Assembly (NCBI RefSeq): GCF_004138125.1
Contig: NZ_RXHS01000007.1
Coordinates: forward strand, 1-64,000
DNA length: 64,000 nucleotides
Direction: 5' to 3'
DNA from: Seramator thermalis
GTDB taxonomy: Bacteria; Bacteroidota; Bacteroidia; Bacteroidales; Dysgonomonadaceae
Below are positions 37,350-47,024 of the stretch, in pieces. The notes beneath the pieces are model-generated. The model was not told the DNA's origin and ran no database searches. It saw nothing but the letters and a program-made list of their open reading frames with translations. Both the position numbers and the translations under genes were made by a program. Position 1 is the first letter of the stretch. Every line of letters starts with the position of its first letter.

Positions 37350-37440
37350 CTCAAAAAAACATGCTTTTCCGGAGGGAATAGATGGAAATTCAAGATCGAA
37401 ATTTTATATATCAATCGTTGAACACATTGCAAAATGTTAA

Positions 37441-37482
37441 ACCCGTAATTATTTTCGGTTGGGTTTTCCGATAATTACGGGT
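37441..37482 (-). terminator. Hairpin after the GH97 gene
   Basis: ACCCGTAATTAT and ATAATTACGGGT form a perfect 12-bp stem with an inner TCGG/CCGA helix. It lies 43 bp after the GH97 stop and ahead of the dnaE promoter. The T-tract is weak. Confidence 0.55.
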
Positions 37483-37524
37483 CAAAAAATTTTAGGATTG
37501 ATAAGATCTCGGTTTATCGATAGA

Positions 37525-39531
37525 TCATCGCAATGGCAATCCGTCACTTTTGATGACTTTGGCCGCAAAGCCACCTCCGGGCATCAAGGTTACGGATAAT
37601 TGCCGATTGTAGGGAACCAGAAAAATTTCACGTTTGAAATCGCGAGCTGCCCTGTCTGCATTTATCCCGTCACGGAATAGTTCTATTTCATAAGTGCCAT
37701 CTCCCAAAAACGACAGATCAACCGTAAGATCCCGTTTATCCCAATTGGTGAGCCCACCAACATACCAAACATCATTTTTGCGGCGGGCAATGACGGCATA
37801 TTGGCCAATTTTTCCGTCTAATGCCTGCGTTTCGTCCCACACGGTGGGGATATTCGAGATAAAATCCGTGCATTCCGGCTCGCGGTCGTAGTTCGAAGGA
37901 CTGTCGCAAAGCATATTTAAAGGGGATTCGAAAATCACATATTCGGCCAATTGATGGCAACGCGTTCCCTGACTCATCGGTTCACTATTGATCGGACGAT
38001 AGTTTTCCTTCGTGGCATTGCGCATGGCTCCTTGCGTATAATCCATCGGCCCGGCCAGCATGCGTATAAACGGTATGGTAACATCATATTTCACCATATC
38101 AACCGAAGCCGGCGACCATTTTAATTGTTCCAGTCCATGCACGCCTTCGAAATTGATGACATTGGGATAAGTCCGATTCAGCCCTGTAGGTTTGTAGGCA
38201 CCATGAAAATCGATCATCAGGTGATATTTGGCAGCGGTTTCGGCGCAACGATAGTAAAAATCGACCATCGCCTGATCGTCTCGGTCCATAAAATCCACCT
38301 TAAATCCCTTGACACCCATATCGGAATAAGTTTTAAATACATTTTCCATATCTCGCTCTACTGCCATGTACCCTGCCCACAAAATAATTCCGACGTTGCG
38401 TGCTTTTCCGTAACTTACAAGTTCTTGAATATCGATTTCGGGAACAACTTGTAATAAATCTGCTTTCAGGTTTACAGCCCATCCTTCGTCGAGAATGATG
38501 TATTCGATGCCGTGTTTCGACGCAAAATCGATGTAGTATTTGTAGGTTGGGTTGTTGATCCCCGACTTGAAATCGACGTCGTAAACGTTCCAGTCGTTCC
38601 ACCATTCCCATGCTACTTTCCCGGGTTTTATCCACGAGGTGTTTTCAATGCGCGAAGGAGTTGCCAGCTGATAAACAAGGTCGTTGTTCATGAGCTCTTT
38701 GTCGCTCGACGAAATGGCAAACACACGCCAGGGAAAGTTGCGTGTGCCTTTGCATTTGGCAATGAAATTTTCACGTTCCGTTACAATTCCCTGAAGCATA
38801 TTATGACCACCTTGTTTGATTTTTTTGGGATGAGGAGCAAAAACGCCTCGAAGCGCTAAATCGGTTGCCTTGTTCAGATAAAGCCCGGGATAACTTTCCA
38901 GATCCGATTCCGTGATGCAAAGTTTTTTCCCGTCATTCAATTCCACCACGAGAGGTAGAAACATTAATCGATTCGGTTCCAATTGGCTAATACTTGCATG
39001 GGTGTATGTGTTCTCGAATGAGTTGAAAAACTGCTGTTCAAATGTCTTGGGGTTGTCGCCTCTCACGTAGGGAACAATAGTCGAATAATCATTGCCAAAT
39101 TGCAAATTCACCTCTTCGTTTGTGACAGTGATACTGTCTTTGTTGGAGGACGAAAAACGATAGGCTACTCCCTGATTGAATGCTCTGAAAATTAGGCTGT
39201 AATTACCCTTGAAATTTAGAATCAATTCGTTATACGAGTTGCCGATTTCATTTTTCTTGTATATCTGAGGGTATAAGGTTTCGTTGATGCTTTTTGTTTT
39301 TTTACCGGTCAATTTTGCTTTCTGACCCCATACTGTCCCATCTGCCAAGGTCATCGAAATGGTAGAAGGGGACATTACTTCGGTTTGTTCGTGATTGACA
39401 GAAAAACGAATCTTATCTTCGATTTTCACATTCACGCTTATTTTGCCGTCAGGCGACTTCAAAACATAGGATTCGGCCGCGATCGATGCAACCAAAAAAA
39501 AGGAAAGAATGGATAGAAATAAAGTTTTCAT
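37525..39531 (-). CDS. GH97 glycoside hydrolase, exported (retaining, alpha-galactosidase-like signature)
   Basis: The ATG at 39531 gives 668 residues starting with the signal peptide MKTLFLSILSFFLVASIAAE; another ATG lies two codons earlier. The three GH97 domains are an N-terminal beta-sandwich (to about 270), the (beta/alpha)8 barrel (about 300-580) and a C-terminal beta domain. GVKGFKVDFMDRDDQ places an Asp at residue 413, where retaining GH97 galactosidases have their nucleophile. From memory, inverting SusB-type enzymes have a Gly there. NFEGVHGLE is also present. It is far from either SusCD locus and stands alone. Confidence 0.88.
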   Translation of the reverse strand: MKTLFLSILSFFLVASIAAESYVLKSPDGKISVNVKIEDKIRFSVNHEQTEVMSPSTISMTLADGTVWGQKAKLTGKKTKSINETLYPQIYKKNEIGNSYNELILNFKGNYSLIFRAFNQGVAYRFSSSNKDSITVTNEEVNLQFGNDYSTIVPYVRGDNPKTFEQQFFNSFENTYTHASISQLEPNRLMFLPLVVELNDGKKLCITESDLESYPGLYLNKATDLALRGVFAPHPKKIKQGGHNMLQGIVTERENFIAKCKGTRNFPWRVFAISSSDKELMNNDLVYQLATPSRIENTSWIKPGKVAWEWWNDWNVYDVDFKSGINNPTYKYYIDFASKHGIEYIILDEGWAVNLKADLLQVVPEIDIQELVSYGKARNVGIILWAGYMAVERDMENVFKTYSDMGVKGFKVDFMDRDDQAMVDFYYRCAETAAKYHLMIDFHGAYKPTGLNRTYPNVINFEGVHGLEQLKWSPASVDMVKYDVTIPFIRMLAGPMDYTQGAMRNATKENYRPINSEPMSQGTRCHQLAEYVIFESPLNMLCDSPSNYDREPECTDFISNIPTVWDETQALDGKIGQYAVIARRKNDVWYVGGLTNWDKRDLTVDLSFLGDGTYEIELFRDGINADRAARDFKREIFLVPYNRQLSVTLMPGGGFAAKVIKSDGLPLR

Positions 39532-39689
39532 GAGCATGTATTTGTTTGTTAAATGGATTTTAAAACGAACAAATATCGGAATTAAATTTTAAAAATCGAA
39601 AAAAACTTTTTGATTTTTATGAGACATGGATATAGATAGGTAAAGTGAACTGGGAATTTCAATTACGAATCAGCTTTTGCTTTCTGTAC

Positions 39690-39960
39690 AACCCCAATAG
39701 TTCTGCCCTTCAGGCAGGGATTGCAGTATCGTCTTTGTCCGTAGGTCGCATACCTGCGGTTATGAAGGTTATTGCCTTTCAGGCAAAGTTGAGCGGGTGA
39801 AATGAAGGCTTCGACTGTGATGAATTCCTGTATACGAGGGTGTTTTTGGCTTGAAAAGCCGAATTTTCATAACCGCAGAATCTATTCTGCGGTTATGAAT
39901 CGTCGTCGAAAAGCTGCCTGAAAGGCAGTACCTTTATTTGCCACGAAGACACCAAGATGC
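39690..39960. repeat. Intergenic cluster of short hairpin repeats (locus B)
   Basis: The gene-free stretch 39538-40116 carries the same hairpin modules as locus A: CTGCC-type at 39703-39717 (imperfect), the CCGCAGGTC type at 39739-39759 (two mismatches), TTGCCT/AGGCAA at 39772-39786, GGCTT/AAGCC at 39848-39860, CCGCAGAAT/ATTCTGCGG at 39873-39892 and CTGCCT/AGGCAG at 39914-39928. Order and spacers differ from locus A. Confidence 0.8.
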
Positions 39961-40116
39961 GAGGTCGAACATTATCCTTACATCGTCCGGAATTCATCGG
40001 TAAATCGATAAATCGTCAAATCAATACATAAGACATTATCAATTGTCCATTATACATTGTGCATGATCAATTAATTTGTCTTGCCTATAAAAAAATTTGC
40101 ATTTAAGTTATATTGT

Positions 40117-41796
40117 TTATGCGTCTCCGGTGGCTTTTTCGAGCTTTTTCATGATTGAGAAAATGAATATTGCCGAAATCGAACAGCATGCAACCAGTAC
40201 GCCCCAAACCATCCACAAAGGAATGGGCCCCCACAGGTAGCCGATGATGGAAGTCAGATAATTTCCTATTGCAGTGGCGGCAAACCAACTGCCCATCATG
40301 GCTCCTTTGTATTTTGGAGGAGCTACTTTAGATACGAATGAGATACCCATCGGCGAAAGCAGAAGTTCTGCAAAGGTCAGCACCAGATAAGTGGATATGA
40401 GCCAATTGGGCGATACGAGCACATCGCTCACCCCACCTACATCTTTCAGTTCGTCAGGCGAAGCCAGACCCATCGACCCTACGGCCATAATGATGAACCC
40501 TAATGCCGCGACAATCATTCCATACCCAATTTTTCGCGGAGCCGAAGGTTCTTTTCCTTTTTTTGCCAGCGAAGAGAATATGGCCAACGAAACAGGAGTA
40601 AGTGCTACAACGAAAAACGGGTTGAATTGTTGGAATATTTGTGGCGCAATTTCGATCGCAGGAGGCATCGCCATATATTTGATGACCAGCGCTATTAGCG
40701 ATAACGCTACGATTCCTCCCGAAATAAGTTTGGCACGCGAAGTTTTGGACTGGAAAACCGAAAATCCCGCATATACCGCTATGATGATCAATACCAAATT
40801 CCATACATCGAATCCTATACGCGTGATGCCGTCGGCAATGTTTGATGTGTAATCGCGAGCGAAATATGTCATCGTCAATCCGTTTTGGTGAAACGACATC
40901 CAAAAGAAAATTACAACCGCAAATACAAGCAGCAAAGCTGTGATGCGTTCTTTGGTTTGTTGCGGAGTCAATTCCGGCTCGTGGTTCACTCCGGCAGCTT
41001 TTGTTTGTTTCGAGCTTAGAATGGCGTGCTTGAAAGTGGATTGAAATCCCAGATAAATGGCCATCGAAGCAATGAGCGAGATGCATGCAACGGCAAATCC
41101 GTAGTTGTACGACTGCGCCAATTGTTCGATATATGCGGTGCTAAATTGGGCCAAATCGCCGGTGAAATTCTGAGAAATTGCGAGATTGTTGAGTTGCTCG
41201 AGTCCTTCGGGTTTTATTTCTCCGCGCAAAAATTGATGAGCCAGCGCCGGAATTTGCGGATTATAGGTAAATCCGGCTTTTGCCATAAAGTAGTTTGTTA
41301 CTTTGGTGGCCGCAGTAGGCGCGAAAAGTGCTCCAATATTGATGGCCATGTAAAAGATGCTGAACGCGGTGTCTCTTTTTGCACTATACCTGGGATCGTC
41401 GTATAGGTTTCCGACAATTACCTGCAGGTTACCTTTGAATAAACCCGTGCCGATGGCTATTAATGCCAAAGCCGAAAACATCATGATTTGCCCCATTCCC
41501 ATCTTATCAAATCCCGTGGGGATGGCAAGGAGAAGATATCCGACAAACATGATCACGATACCTGCCGTAACCATCTTTCCATAACCGAATTTGTCGGCCA
41601 GAATTCCTCCAACAAGCGGCATAAAATACACCATCGCCAAAAATCCTCCGAAGATGGTGGACGTCTGATCGATCGTGAAGCCGAATTTTGCTTGTAAAAA
41701 GAGCGTGAAAATGGCCAACATCGTGTAGTAGCCAAATCGCTCGCCTGTGTTGGCTAACGCCAACGCATATAAACCTTTTGGATGTCCTTCAAACAT
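40117..41796 (-). CDS. POT/PTR-family proton-coupled di-/tripeptide transporter
   Basis: This 559-residue protein of the major facilitator superfamily has about 12-14 membrane helices. The N-terminal FEGHPKGLYALALANTGERFGYY has the ERFxYY motif (Glu, Arg, Tyr) that couples protons to peptide. GTGLFKGNLQVIVGNLY is the second POT signature. It imports small peptides across the inner membrane, which fits an amino-acid-fermenting organism. It is transcribed alone. Confidence 0.93.
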   Translation of the reverse strand: MFEGHPKGLYALALANTGERFGYYTMLAIFTLFLQAKFGFTIDQTSTIFGGFLAMVYFMPLVGGILADKFGYGKMVTAGIVIMFVGYLLLAIPTGFDKMGMGQIMMFSALALIAIGTGLFKGNLQVIVGNLYDDPRYSAKRDTAFSIFYMAINIGALFAPTAATKVTNYFMAKAGFTYNPQIPALAHQFLRGEIKPEGLEQLNNLAISQNFTGDLAQFSTAYIEQLAQSYNYGFAVACISLIASMAIYLGFQSTFKHAILSSKQTKAAGVNHEPELTPQQTKERITALLLVFAVVIFFWMSFHQNGLTMTYFARDYTSNIADGITRIGFDVWNLVLIIIAVYAGFSVFQSKTSRAKLISGGIVALSLIALVIKYMAMPPAIEIAPQIFQQFNPFFVVALTPVSLAIFSSLAKKGKEPSAPRKIGYGMIVAALGFIIMAVGSMGLASPDELKDVGGVSDVLVSPNWLISTYLVLTFAELLLSPMGISFVSKVAPPKYKGAMMGSWFAATAIGNYLTSIIGYLWGPIPLWMVWGVLVACCSISAIFIFSIMKKLEKATGDA

Positions 41797-42009
41797 GTTT
41801 ACATTTTTGTTTATGGTTAATTACATATTTTTATTAGTTCTCGGTAAATGAGTGTGCAAACATACATAAAAATCTCGTAAAAATTTCATCTTTCTAAAAA
41901 TATCGTTTTAGAATGTACCCGATTTTTTTCGAAAAGCTGCGCATGATCGTATAGTTAGATCCGAAATATTTCCCGAAGGCGATCTTTGGTATGTATGTCG
42001 ATAATGCTG

Positions 42010-43194
42010 TTATTCACGAATTTCCTCTTTTCTGAAAATTCTTGACCACGCCACATAGCGTGTGGTTTCGTTCACGGGGGTGAGGGGCAGATATCCGGAA
42101 GAAATTTTTCCATGATCGATTTCGAGGGGAAAGGCTTTTTTCTGTTCGCAACAAAATTTCGAGGCCTCTCCTTCGCGCTTGAAATAGCCGATGCGATACA
42201 TGCCTTCGGAATCCGGATGAACAAATCGATCGAAAAAGCGTCGCGCTACAATCCCCATGTTCATCCGCATATTTATTTCCACGCACGGATGCAGCCGAAA
42301 ACCTTCTTCCGTTCGGCAAATCATCATATCTACACCCATCGGTCCTTCATATTCGGGAAAATATTCGGCTAAACGGACGGTCAATTCCTCTCGTAAACGG
42401 TATAAAACCGAAACGTCGATAAATTTCAATACCTCATCCTCAAACTGTTTGTCGGTGAGTAAGCGATTTCCTGCATAAGCACCGGAGGAGGCCGATTCGA
42501 AAAGCGAATAACATTCGAAGTTTACTTTTCGACGATTGGCCGAAAACTCCATTGCCAAGTCGGTTTGTTTGTCATAAACCGGCTCGGCAACTACCCCTCC
42601 TTGTGTTGCAATCACTCGCCTGCACCAATCGATCTGTTTGTCGGTTATTTCACCTTTGATCCAAATCAATCCTTTTCCGCTTCCCGAGTTGGGCATCTTT
42701 AATACCTTGTCGCCCGAAAACGACGAAAGATATTCCTGCACTTCGTACAATCGGGTGAAAAAAAGAGCACCGCCACAAAAAATATCGTTTTGCGGCAGTA
42801 ATTCGTGTAGCAACCTTGCAGCATGTTGTCGCCCCGAATAGTCGCGCAAGCGAGATAAGTCTTCCATCGAAGGAAGAAAATCTGACGAAACGCCTGCTTT
42901 CATTAATTGTTGTCGCAGCAATGGATTCCAGCCCCAAGGAATAATTATTTCCGATGCAAAGGATGGAATTTCTGTAAAAGGTATCATTTCCGAGTGAATG
43001 GGAAGCATCGATTGCAGTGTTCGGAGATAGTCTGCATTCGCTGCACCTTCGGCAACAATATGCTCGCCGTCGGGGGCATACCAAACGGGCAACAATGCCA
43101 AATCCGACGCAAGTTTCACTGCCGATTCGGGTGGAGTGTAGTTAGCGCCGAAGTTGCCCAATGCCAAATCATGTTCGGGGTTAAAAATATACAT
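42010..43194 (-). CDS. Conserved ATP-grasp-like protein of unknown function
   Basis: The 394-residue protein begins MYIFNPEHDLALGNFGANY, a start I associate with uncharacterised Bacteroidetes proteins. An ATP-grasp fold is suggested by KVLKMPNSGSGKGLIWIKG (about 165-183), where Lys and the Ser/Gly loop would hold ATP. Toward the C-terminus, GVDMMICRTEEGFRLHPCVEINMRMNMG matches the Mg-binding Asp/Glu/Asn strand. It has no signal peptide and is likely cytoplasmic. The substrate is unknown; it stands alone between the peptide transporter and a repeat-rich spacer. Confidence 0.75.
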   Translation of the reverse strand: MYIFNPEHDLALGNFGANYTPPESAVKLASDLALLPVWYAPDGEHIVAEGAANADYLRTLQSMLPIHSEMIPFTEIPSFASEIIIPWGWNPLLRQQLMKAGVSSDFLPSMEDLSRLRDYSGRQHAARLLHELLPQNDIFCGGALFFTRLYEVQEYLSSFSGDKVLKMPNSGSGKGLIWIKGEITDKQIDWCRRVIATQGGVVAEPVYDKQTDLAMEFSANRRKVNFECYSLFESASSGAYAGNRLLTDKQFEDEVLKFIDVSVLYRLREELTVRLAEYFPEYEGPMGVDMMICRTEEGFRLHPCVEINMRMNMGIVARRFFDRFVHPDSEGMYRIGYFKREGEASKFCCEQKKAFPLEIDHGKISSGYLPLTPVNETTRYVAWSRIFRKEEIRE

Positions 43195-43277
43195 CTCTGC
43201 AAAAGTACGAAAAGATCGATTGACTGTTGATACTGAGCAATGGATAATTTACCGATTCGATGATTTATTGATTTACT

Positions 43278-43379
43278 GATTTACTGATGAATTCTTTATG
43301 AAAATAGCTCAAAGTACAGGCGAAAAATTTTTCGCCCCTATTTCCCATTCTCCAATCCCCAACCTCCACTTTTCACTTC
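43278..43379. repeat. 102-bp intergenic repeat, copy 1
   Basis: It is identical to 43842-43943. It contains an 18-bp perfect palindrome, GGCGAAAAATTTTTCGCC (43319-43336). A further inverted, diverged copy lies near 55.63-55.87 kb. The spacer 43195-43962 has no credible gene. Confidence 0.85.
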
Positions 43380-43381
43380 TC

Positions 43382-43503
43382 ATTTCTCTTGAAAGTTCAC
43401 GCAGATCATCGCAGAAAAAAGATTCAATCAGCGAGAAAAAGTTCAGAAAAAGATTTCAAGCAGATATCCGCAGATAATTTTGTAATGATTCACGGTAAAT
43501 TCT
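43382..43503. repeat. Long inverted repeat, left copy
   Basis: This stretch, including CGCAGATCATCGCAG and GCAGATATCCGCAGATAA, is nearly identical to the reverse complement of 55511-55631, about 12.1 kb away. Only a few bases differ. Confidence 0.8.
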
Positions 43504-43766
43504 TAGTTCCTATTTCTTCATTTCCAACTTCTTCTTTCAATTCTCCATTCTCAATTATTTTCCCGACCTCCTCTCATCATCGGGGCACCCGATCTGCGTA
43601 GAGAGCGTGCCGCAAGGCAAAAGACAAGCTGTTTGAGTCCCGACGTATTTCGTGGGGACGAGTTATTTGTCTTTTAGCGAACAAGCAGCTATCGGGTCGA
43701 TGAGGAGAGGCAGTCTTGACCTTTTTTGCTAACTTTTTTGTGTCAAGACAAAAAAGTCAGTGGGGT

Positions 43767-43783
43767 TTGGGGCAACGCCCCAA
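43767..43783. repeat. TTGGGGC/GCCCCAA hairpin repeat
   Basis: A perfect 7-bp stem with loop AAC. The same hairpin, in the same flanking context (a TTTTTTG-rich run and GGTGTTTGG or GGGGTTTGG), occurs at 26231-26247 and 26934-26950. Confidence 0.7.
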
Positions 43784-43841
43784 GAAGTCAATTGTTAATT
43801 GATAATGTACAATGGATAATTTACCGATTCGGAGATTTATT

Positions 43842-43943
43842 GATTTACTGATGAATTCTTTATGAAAATAGCTCAAAGTACAGGCGAAAAATTTTTCGCC
43901 CCTATTTCCCATTCTCCAATCCCCAACCTCCACTTTTCACTTC
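43842..43943. repeat. 102-bp intergenic repeat, copy 2
   Basis: Identical to 43278-43379, ending 20 bp before the buk stop codon. Confidence 0.85.
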
Positions 43944-43962
43944 CCAATTTCCACACTCTCCA

Positions 43963-45042
43963 TCACACATACTCTTTTACTTCCACTTCGCCGTTGATGG
44001 CAAGCAAGGCATTCTCTGCCAAAGCGCGCATCTCGTCTTCGCCGGGATAAATATAGATAGGCGCTATTTTGAAAACTCGTTCGATAATCAAGTTACAAAT
44101 CCATCTGCTGTTAGCCATGCCACCGGTTATCAAAATGCCATCAACCTCACCTTTTAGCACCGTTGACATCGCCCCGATCTCCTTAGCCACCTGATAAGCC
44201 ATTGCCTCGAGCACTTCCGTGCTTTTTCGGTCGCCGTCTTTTGCGTTTCGTTCCACCAGATAAGCATCGTTGGTGCCCATATAAGCCATCAACCCTCCTT
44301 TTCCGGTAATCATTTCGGTCATTTCCCCGAGCGTATATTTCCCGCTGAAGGCGGCACGCACCAATGCTCCCGATGGCAATCCCCCCGATCGTTCGGGCGA
44401 AAACGGTCCGTCGCCATCCAAGCCTTGGTTCACGTCAATCACCCTGCCTTTCCGGTGAGCACCTACTGTGATGCCTCCCCCCAGGTGTGCTACAATCAGA
44501 TTCATGTCTTCATATTGCCTCATAATGGATTTGGCATGCGAACGTGCTATGGCTTTCTGATTGAGTGCATGAAAAATTGAAACCCGCTCGAAGGCCGGAT
44601 GACCCGAATAACGGGCAAGCGGTTCGAACTCGTCCACCACTACCGGATCGGCTATCAGTGCGATAGCGTTGGGCAATTCCTTTGCAATATCGTCGGCAAT
44701 GAGTGCCCCCAGATTGCTGGCATGTTCTCCCATTTTGCAGGCAAGCAAATCTTGCCGCATGGCCTCGTTCACCCGATAAACTCCCGATGCGATCGGTTTC
44801 ACAAGTCCGCCTCTGCCAATTACTGCACGGATCAGGTCGAAATAAATATCGGCATCCTTCAGCTCTTGATGAATTTTTTCCTTCCGATATTGATACTGAT
44901 CGGTTATACGGGGAAATTTAGCCAATTCCTCAGGCGAATGACGAATCGTTTTCAGAAAAACGACTTTTTCGTTTTGATAAACGGCAATTTTCGTGGACGT
45001 TGAACCGGGATTTATTGCCAAAATGCGAACATTTTTATCCAT
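43963..45042 (-). CDS. buk: Butyrate kinase
   Basis: This 359-residue acetokinase-family enzyme makes butyrate or a branched-chain acid plus ATP from the acyl phosphate. The N-terminal AINPGSTSTKIAVYQNE is the phosphate-1 signature and LIVAHLGGGITVGAHRKGR the central motif. It starts 34 bp after the ptb stop, so ptb-buk form an operon. Acetate kinases are longer (about 400 residues), which favours butyrate or isobutyrate kinase. Confidence 0.94.
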   Translation of the reverse strand: MDKNVRILAINPGSTSTKIAVYQNEKVVFLKTIRHSPEELAKFPRITDQYQYRKEKIHQELKDADIYFDLIRAVIGRGGLVKPIASGVYRVNEAMRQDLLACKMGEHASNLGALIADDIAKELPNAIALIADPVVVDEFEPLARYSGHPAFERVSIFHALNQKAIARSHAKSIMRQYEDMNLIVAHLGGGITVGAHRKGRVIDVNQGLDGDGPFSPERSGGLPSGALVRAAFSGKYTLGEMTEMITGKGGLMAYMGTNDAYLVERNAKDGDRKSTEVLEAMAYQVAKEIGAMSTVLKGEVDGILITGGMANSRWICNLIIERVFKIAPIYIYPGEDEMRALAENALLAINGEVEVKEYV

Positions 45043-45076
45043 ATTGTCAACTATTTTTCTAAGTGTTTCTTCAATC

Positions 45077-45976
45077 TCATCTAATGACTGCTGCCAGAGC
45101 TATCGACAAAAGTTTGCTCCTTTCGTCATCCGCTCGCGACGTGAGCACGATAGGAACCGATGCTCCCATCACTATTGCGGCCGATTTAGCGCCGCCCAAA
45201 AAGTTGAGTGCTTTGTATAAAATATTTCCGGCTTCGATATCGGGCACAAGTATAATATCGCTGTCGCCGGCAACCGCATTGTCGATCCCCTTGTGCAGAG
45301 CCGCCTGCTTATCGATGGCAATATCGAGGGCTAACGGCCCTTCGACGATACAGTCAGTCAACGTGCCTTCACGGTTCATATCCCTAAGCTTGGCTGCGTG
45401 AACGGTGGCTTCCATTTTCTGATTCACGGTTTCCACAGCAGCTACCACTGCCACTTTGGGGTTGTCTGTTCCAAGCCTTCGACTCGCTTCTACGGCATTG
45501 CGTATGATGTGTGCTTTCGTGTCCAGATCGGGTGCAATATTCATTGCAACATCCGTCAATCCCAACAATTTGTGGTAGTAGGGTGACTCCATAAATGCCA
45601 CATGACTCAATACTTGAGTTGTGCGTATGCCGTTATTCTTGTCGAGAACCGCTTTCAACAATTCGCTCGTGCTCAAAAATCCTTTCATCAGTATGTCGGC
45701 TTCTCCCTTCTTCACCAGCGAAACGGCAATCTCGGCCGAAACTGATGCGCTTTCATCGTGATCTATCGTTTCAATGCCTTTCAAATCGAAATTGATGGAT
45801 CGGGCAATGTCTTCAATCTCTCTCTTGTTTCCCACCAATATCGGGTGCACGATTTGCAATCCTACGGCTTCTTTCAGCGCTCTCAGCACCTCTTCGTCTG
45901 CGGCCGCCGCCACTGCTATCCTGCGCATGGGTTTGTTACGGGCTATTTCTATCAGTTCAGACAACTTGCTAATCAT
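45077..45976 (-). CDS. ptb: Phosphate butyryltransferase
   Basis: The 299-residue enzyme exchanges CoA for phosphate on butyryl-CoA or branched acyl-CoA. Family motifs include RIAVAAAADEEVLRAL near the N-terminus and ADILMKGFLSTSELLKAVLD in the middle; VPDIEAGNILYKAL is near the C-terminus. With buk downstream it completes the acyl-CoA to acid step that yields ATP. The same pair can serve isobutyrate and isovalerate formation from amino acids. Confidence 0.94.
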   Translation of the reverse strand: MISKLSELIEIARNKPMRRIAVAAAADEEVLRALKEAVGLQIVHPILVGNKREIEDIARSINFDLKGIETIDHDESASVSAEIAVSLVKKGEADILMKGFLSTSELLKAVLDKNNGIRTTQVLSHVAFMESPYYHKLLGLTDVAMNIAPDLDTKAHIIRNAVEASRRLGTDNPKVAVVAAVETVNQKMEATVHAAKLRDMNREGTLTDCIVEGPLALDIAIDKQAALHKGIDNAVAGDSDIILVPDIEAGNILYKALNFLGGAKSAAIVMGASVPIVLTSRADDERSKLLSIALAAVIR

Positions 45977-46194
45977 ACATGAATGTTATTTTGAAGTAAT
46001 TTACTAACAAAAGAACAAAAAAAATCGGAATTCTGATTGATTACGGGTGTGTTTTTTGTGACAAATGTCAAGGATGAGATTTGTAATTACCAATTACGAA
46101 GAAGTGGAGAAGTTAAAAGTTAAAAGTTAAAAGTAGAAAGTTGAGAGTGGAGGTTGGAGGATAGAGATTGGAGGTTGGAGATTAGAGGTTGGAA

Positions 46195-46318
46195 AATCAA
46201 AAATTATAAAAGCTATTGGCTGTCAGCTTTAAAAGCTGCGTAGCAGCAAAATATTGGTAGTAAAAGAAATTCATCAACACAATCCGGAGCTGCGTGGCAG
46301 CGAAATATTGGAGGTTGG
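46195..46318. repeat. 124-bp direct repeat, copy 1
   Basis: Identical to 46660-46783. It includes GCTGC/GCAGC hairpins with 3-base loops at 46235-46247 and 46289-46301. It lies in the gene-free block 45977-48618. Confidence 0.9.
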
Positions 46319-46372
46319 CGGTTTGAGAAATGAGAATTACAAATTACGAATTCAATCTTGTTTGTTTTTCCC

Positions 46373-46533
46373 CGGTGCAGATATTTTCACTTCAGCGGCG
46401 ATGGTTCTGCCTTTCAGGCAGTGGGGGGAGTGGTGTCATTGTCCGCAGGTCGTTGACCTGCGGTTATGAAGGTTATTGCCTTTCAGGCAAATTCTTTTAT
46501 TGTTTTTGGCTACAAGTCGTGACCTATTGTTAT
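46373..46533. repeat. 161-bp direct repeat, copy 1
   Basis: Nearly identical to 46864-47024, with a handful of differences in the first 35 bases. It carries CTGCCT/AGGCAG (46407-46421), CCGCAGGTC/GACCTGCGG (46443-46463) and TTGCCT/AGGCAA (46476-46490); another TTGCCT/AGGCAA follows at 46542-46556. Confidence 0.9.
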
Positions 46534-46659
46534 GGCGATTATTGCCTTTCAGGCAAAGGGGAAAGAAGTGGAAAATGAGAATTACAAGTTACTAATTACC
46601 AATTACTAATTACAAGTTGCTGATTATGCGATGTAGAGGTTAGAGGTTTGAGGTTGGAG

Positions 46660-46783
46660 AATCAAAAATTATAAAAGCTATTGGCTGTCAGCTTTAAAAG
46701 CTGCGTAGCAGCAAAATATTGGTAGTAAAAGAAATTCATCAACACAATCCGGAGCTGCGTGGCAGCGAAATATTGGAGGTTGG
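46660..46783. repeat. 124-bp direct repeat, copy 2
   Basis: Identical to 46195-46318, offset 465 bp. Confidence 0.9.
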
Positions 46784-46863
46784 AGATGAGTTAGAAAGTA
46801 GAATTATCAATTACCAATTACGAATTACCAATTTCAAATTTCCATTTTGTTTGTTTTTTTTGT

Positions 46864-47024
46864 CGGTGCAGATATTCTCCATTCAGCGGCAATAGTTCTG
46901 CCTTTCAGGCAGTGGGGGGAGTGGTGTCATTGTCCGCAGGTCGTTGACCTGCGGTTATGAAGGTTATTGCCTTTCAGGCAAATTCTTTTATTGTTTTTGG
47001 CTACAAGTCGTGACCTATTGTTAT
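46864..47024. repeat. 161-bp direct repeat, copy 2
   Basis: Second copy of 46373-46533, offset 491 bp. More modules follow: GGCTT/AAGCC (47095-47107), CCGCAGAAT/ATTCTGCGG (47120-47139) and CTGCCT/AGGCAG (47160-47174), the same order as in locus B at 39848-39928. Confidence 0.9.
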
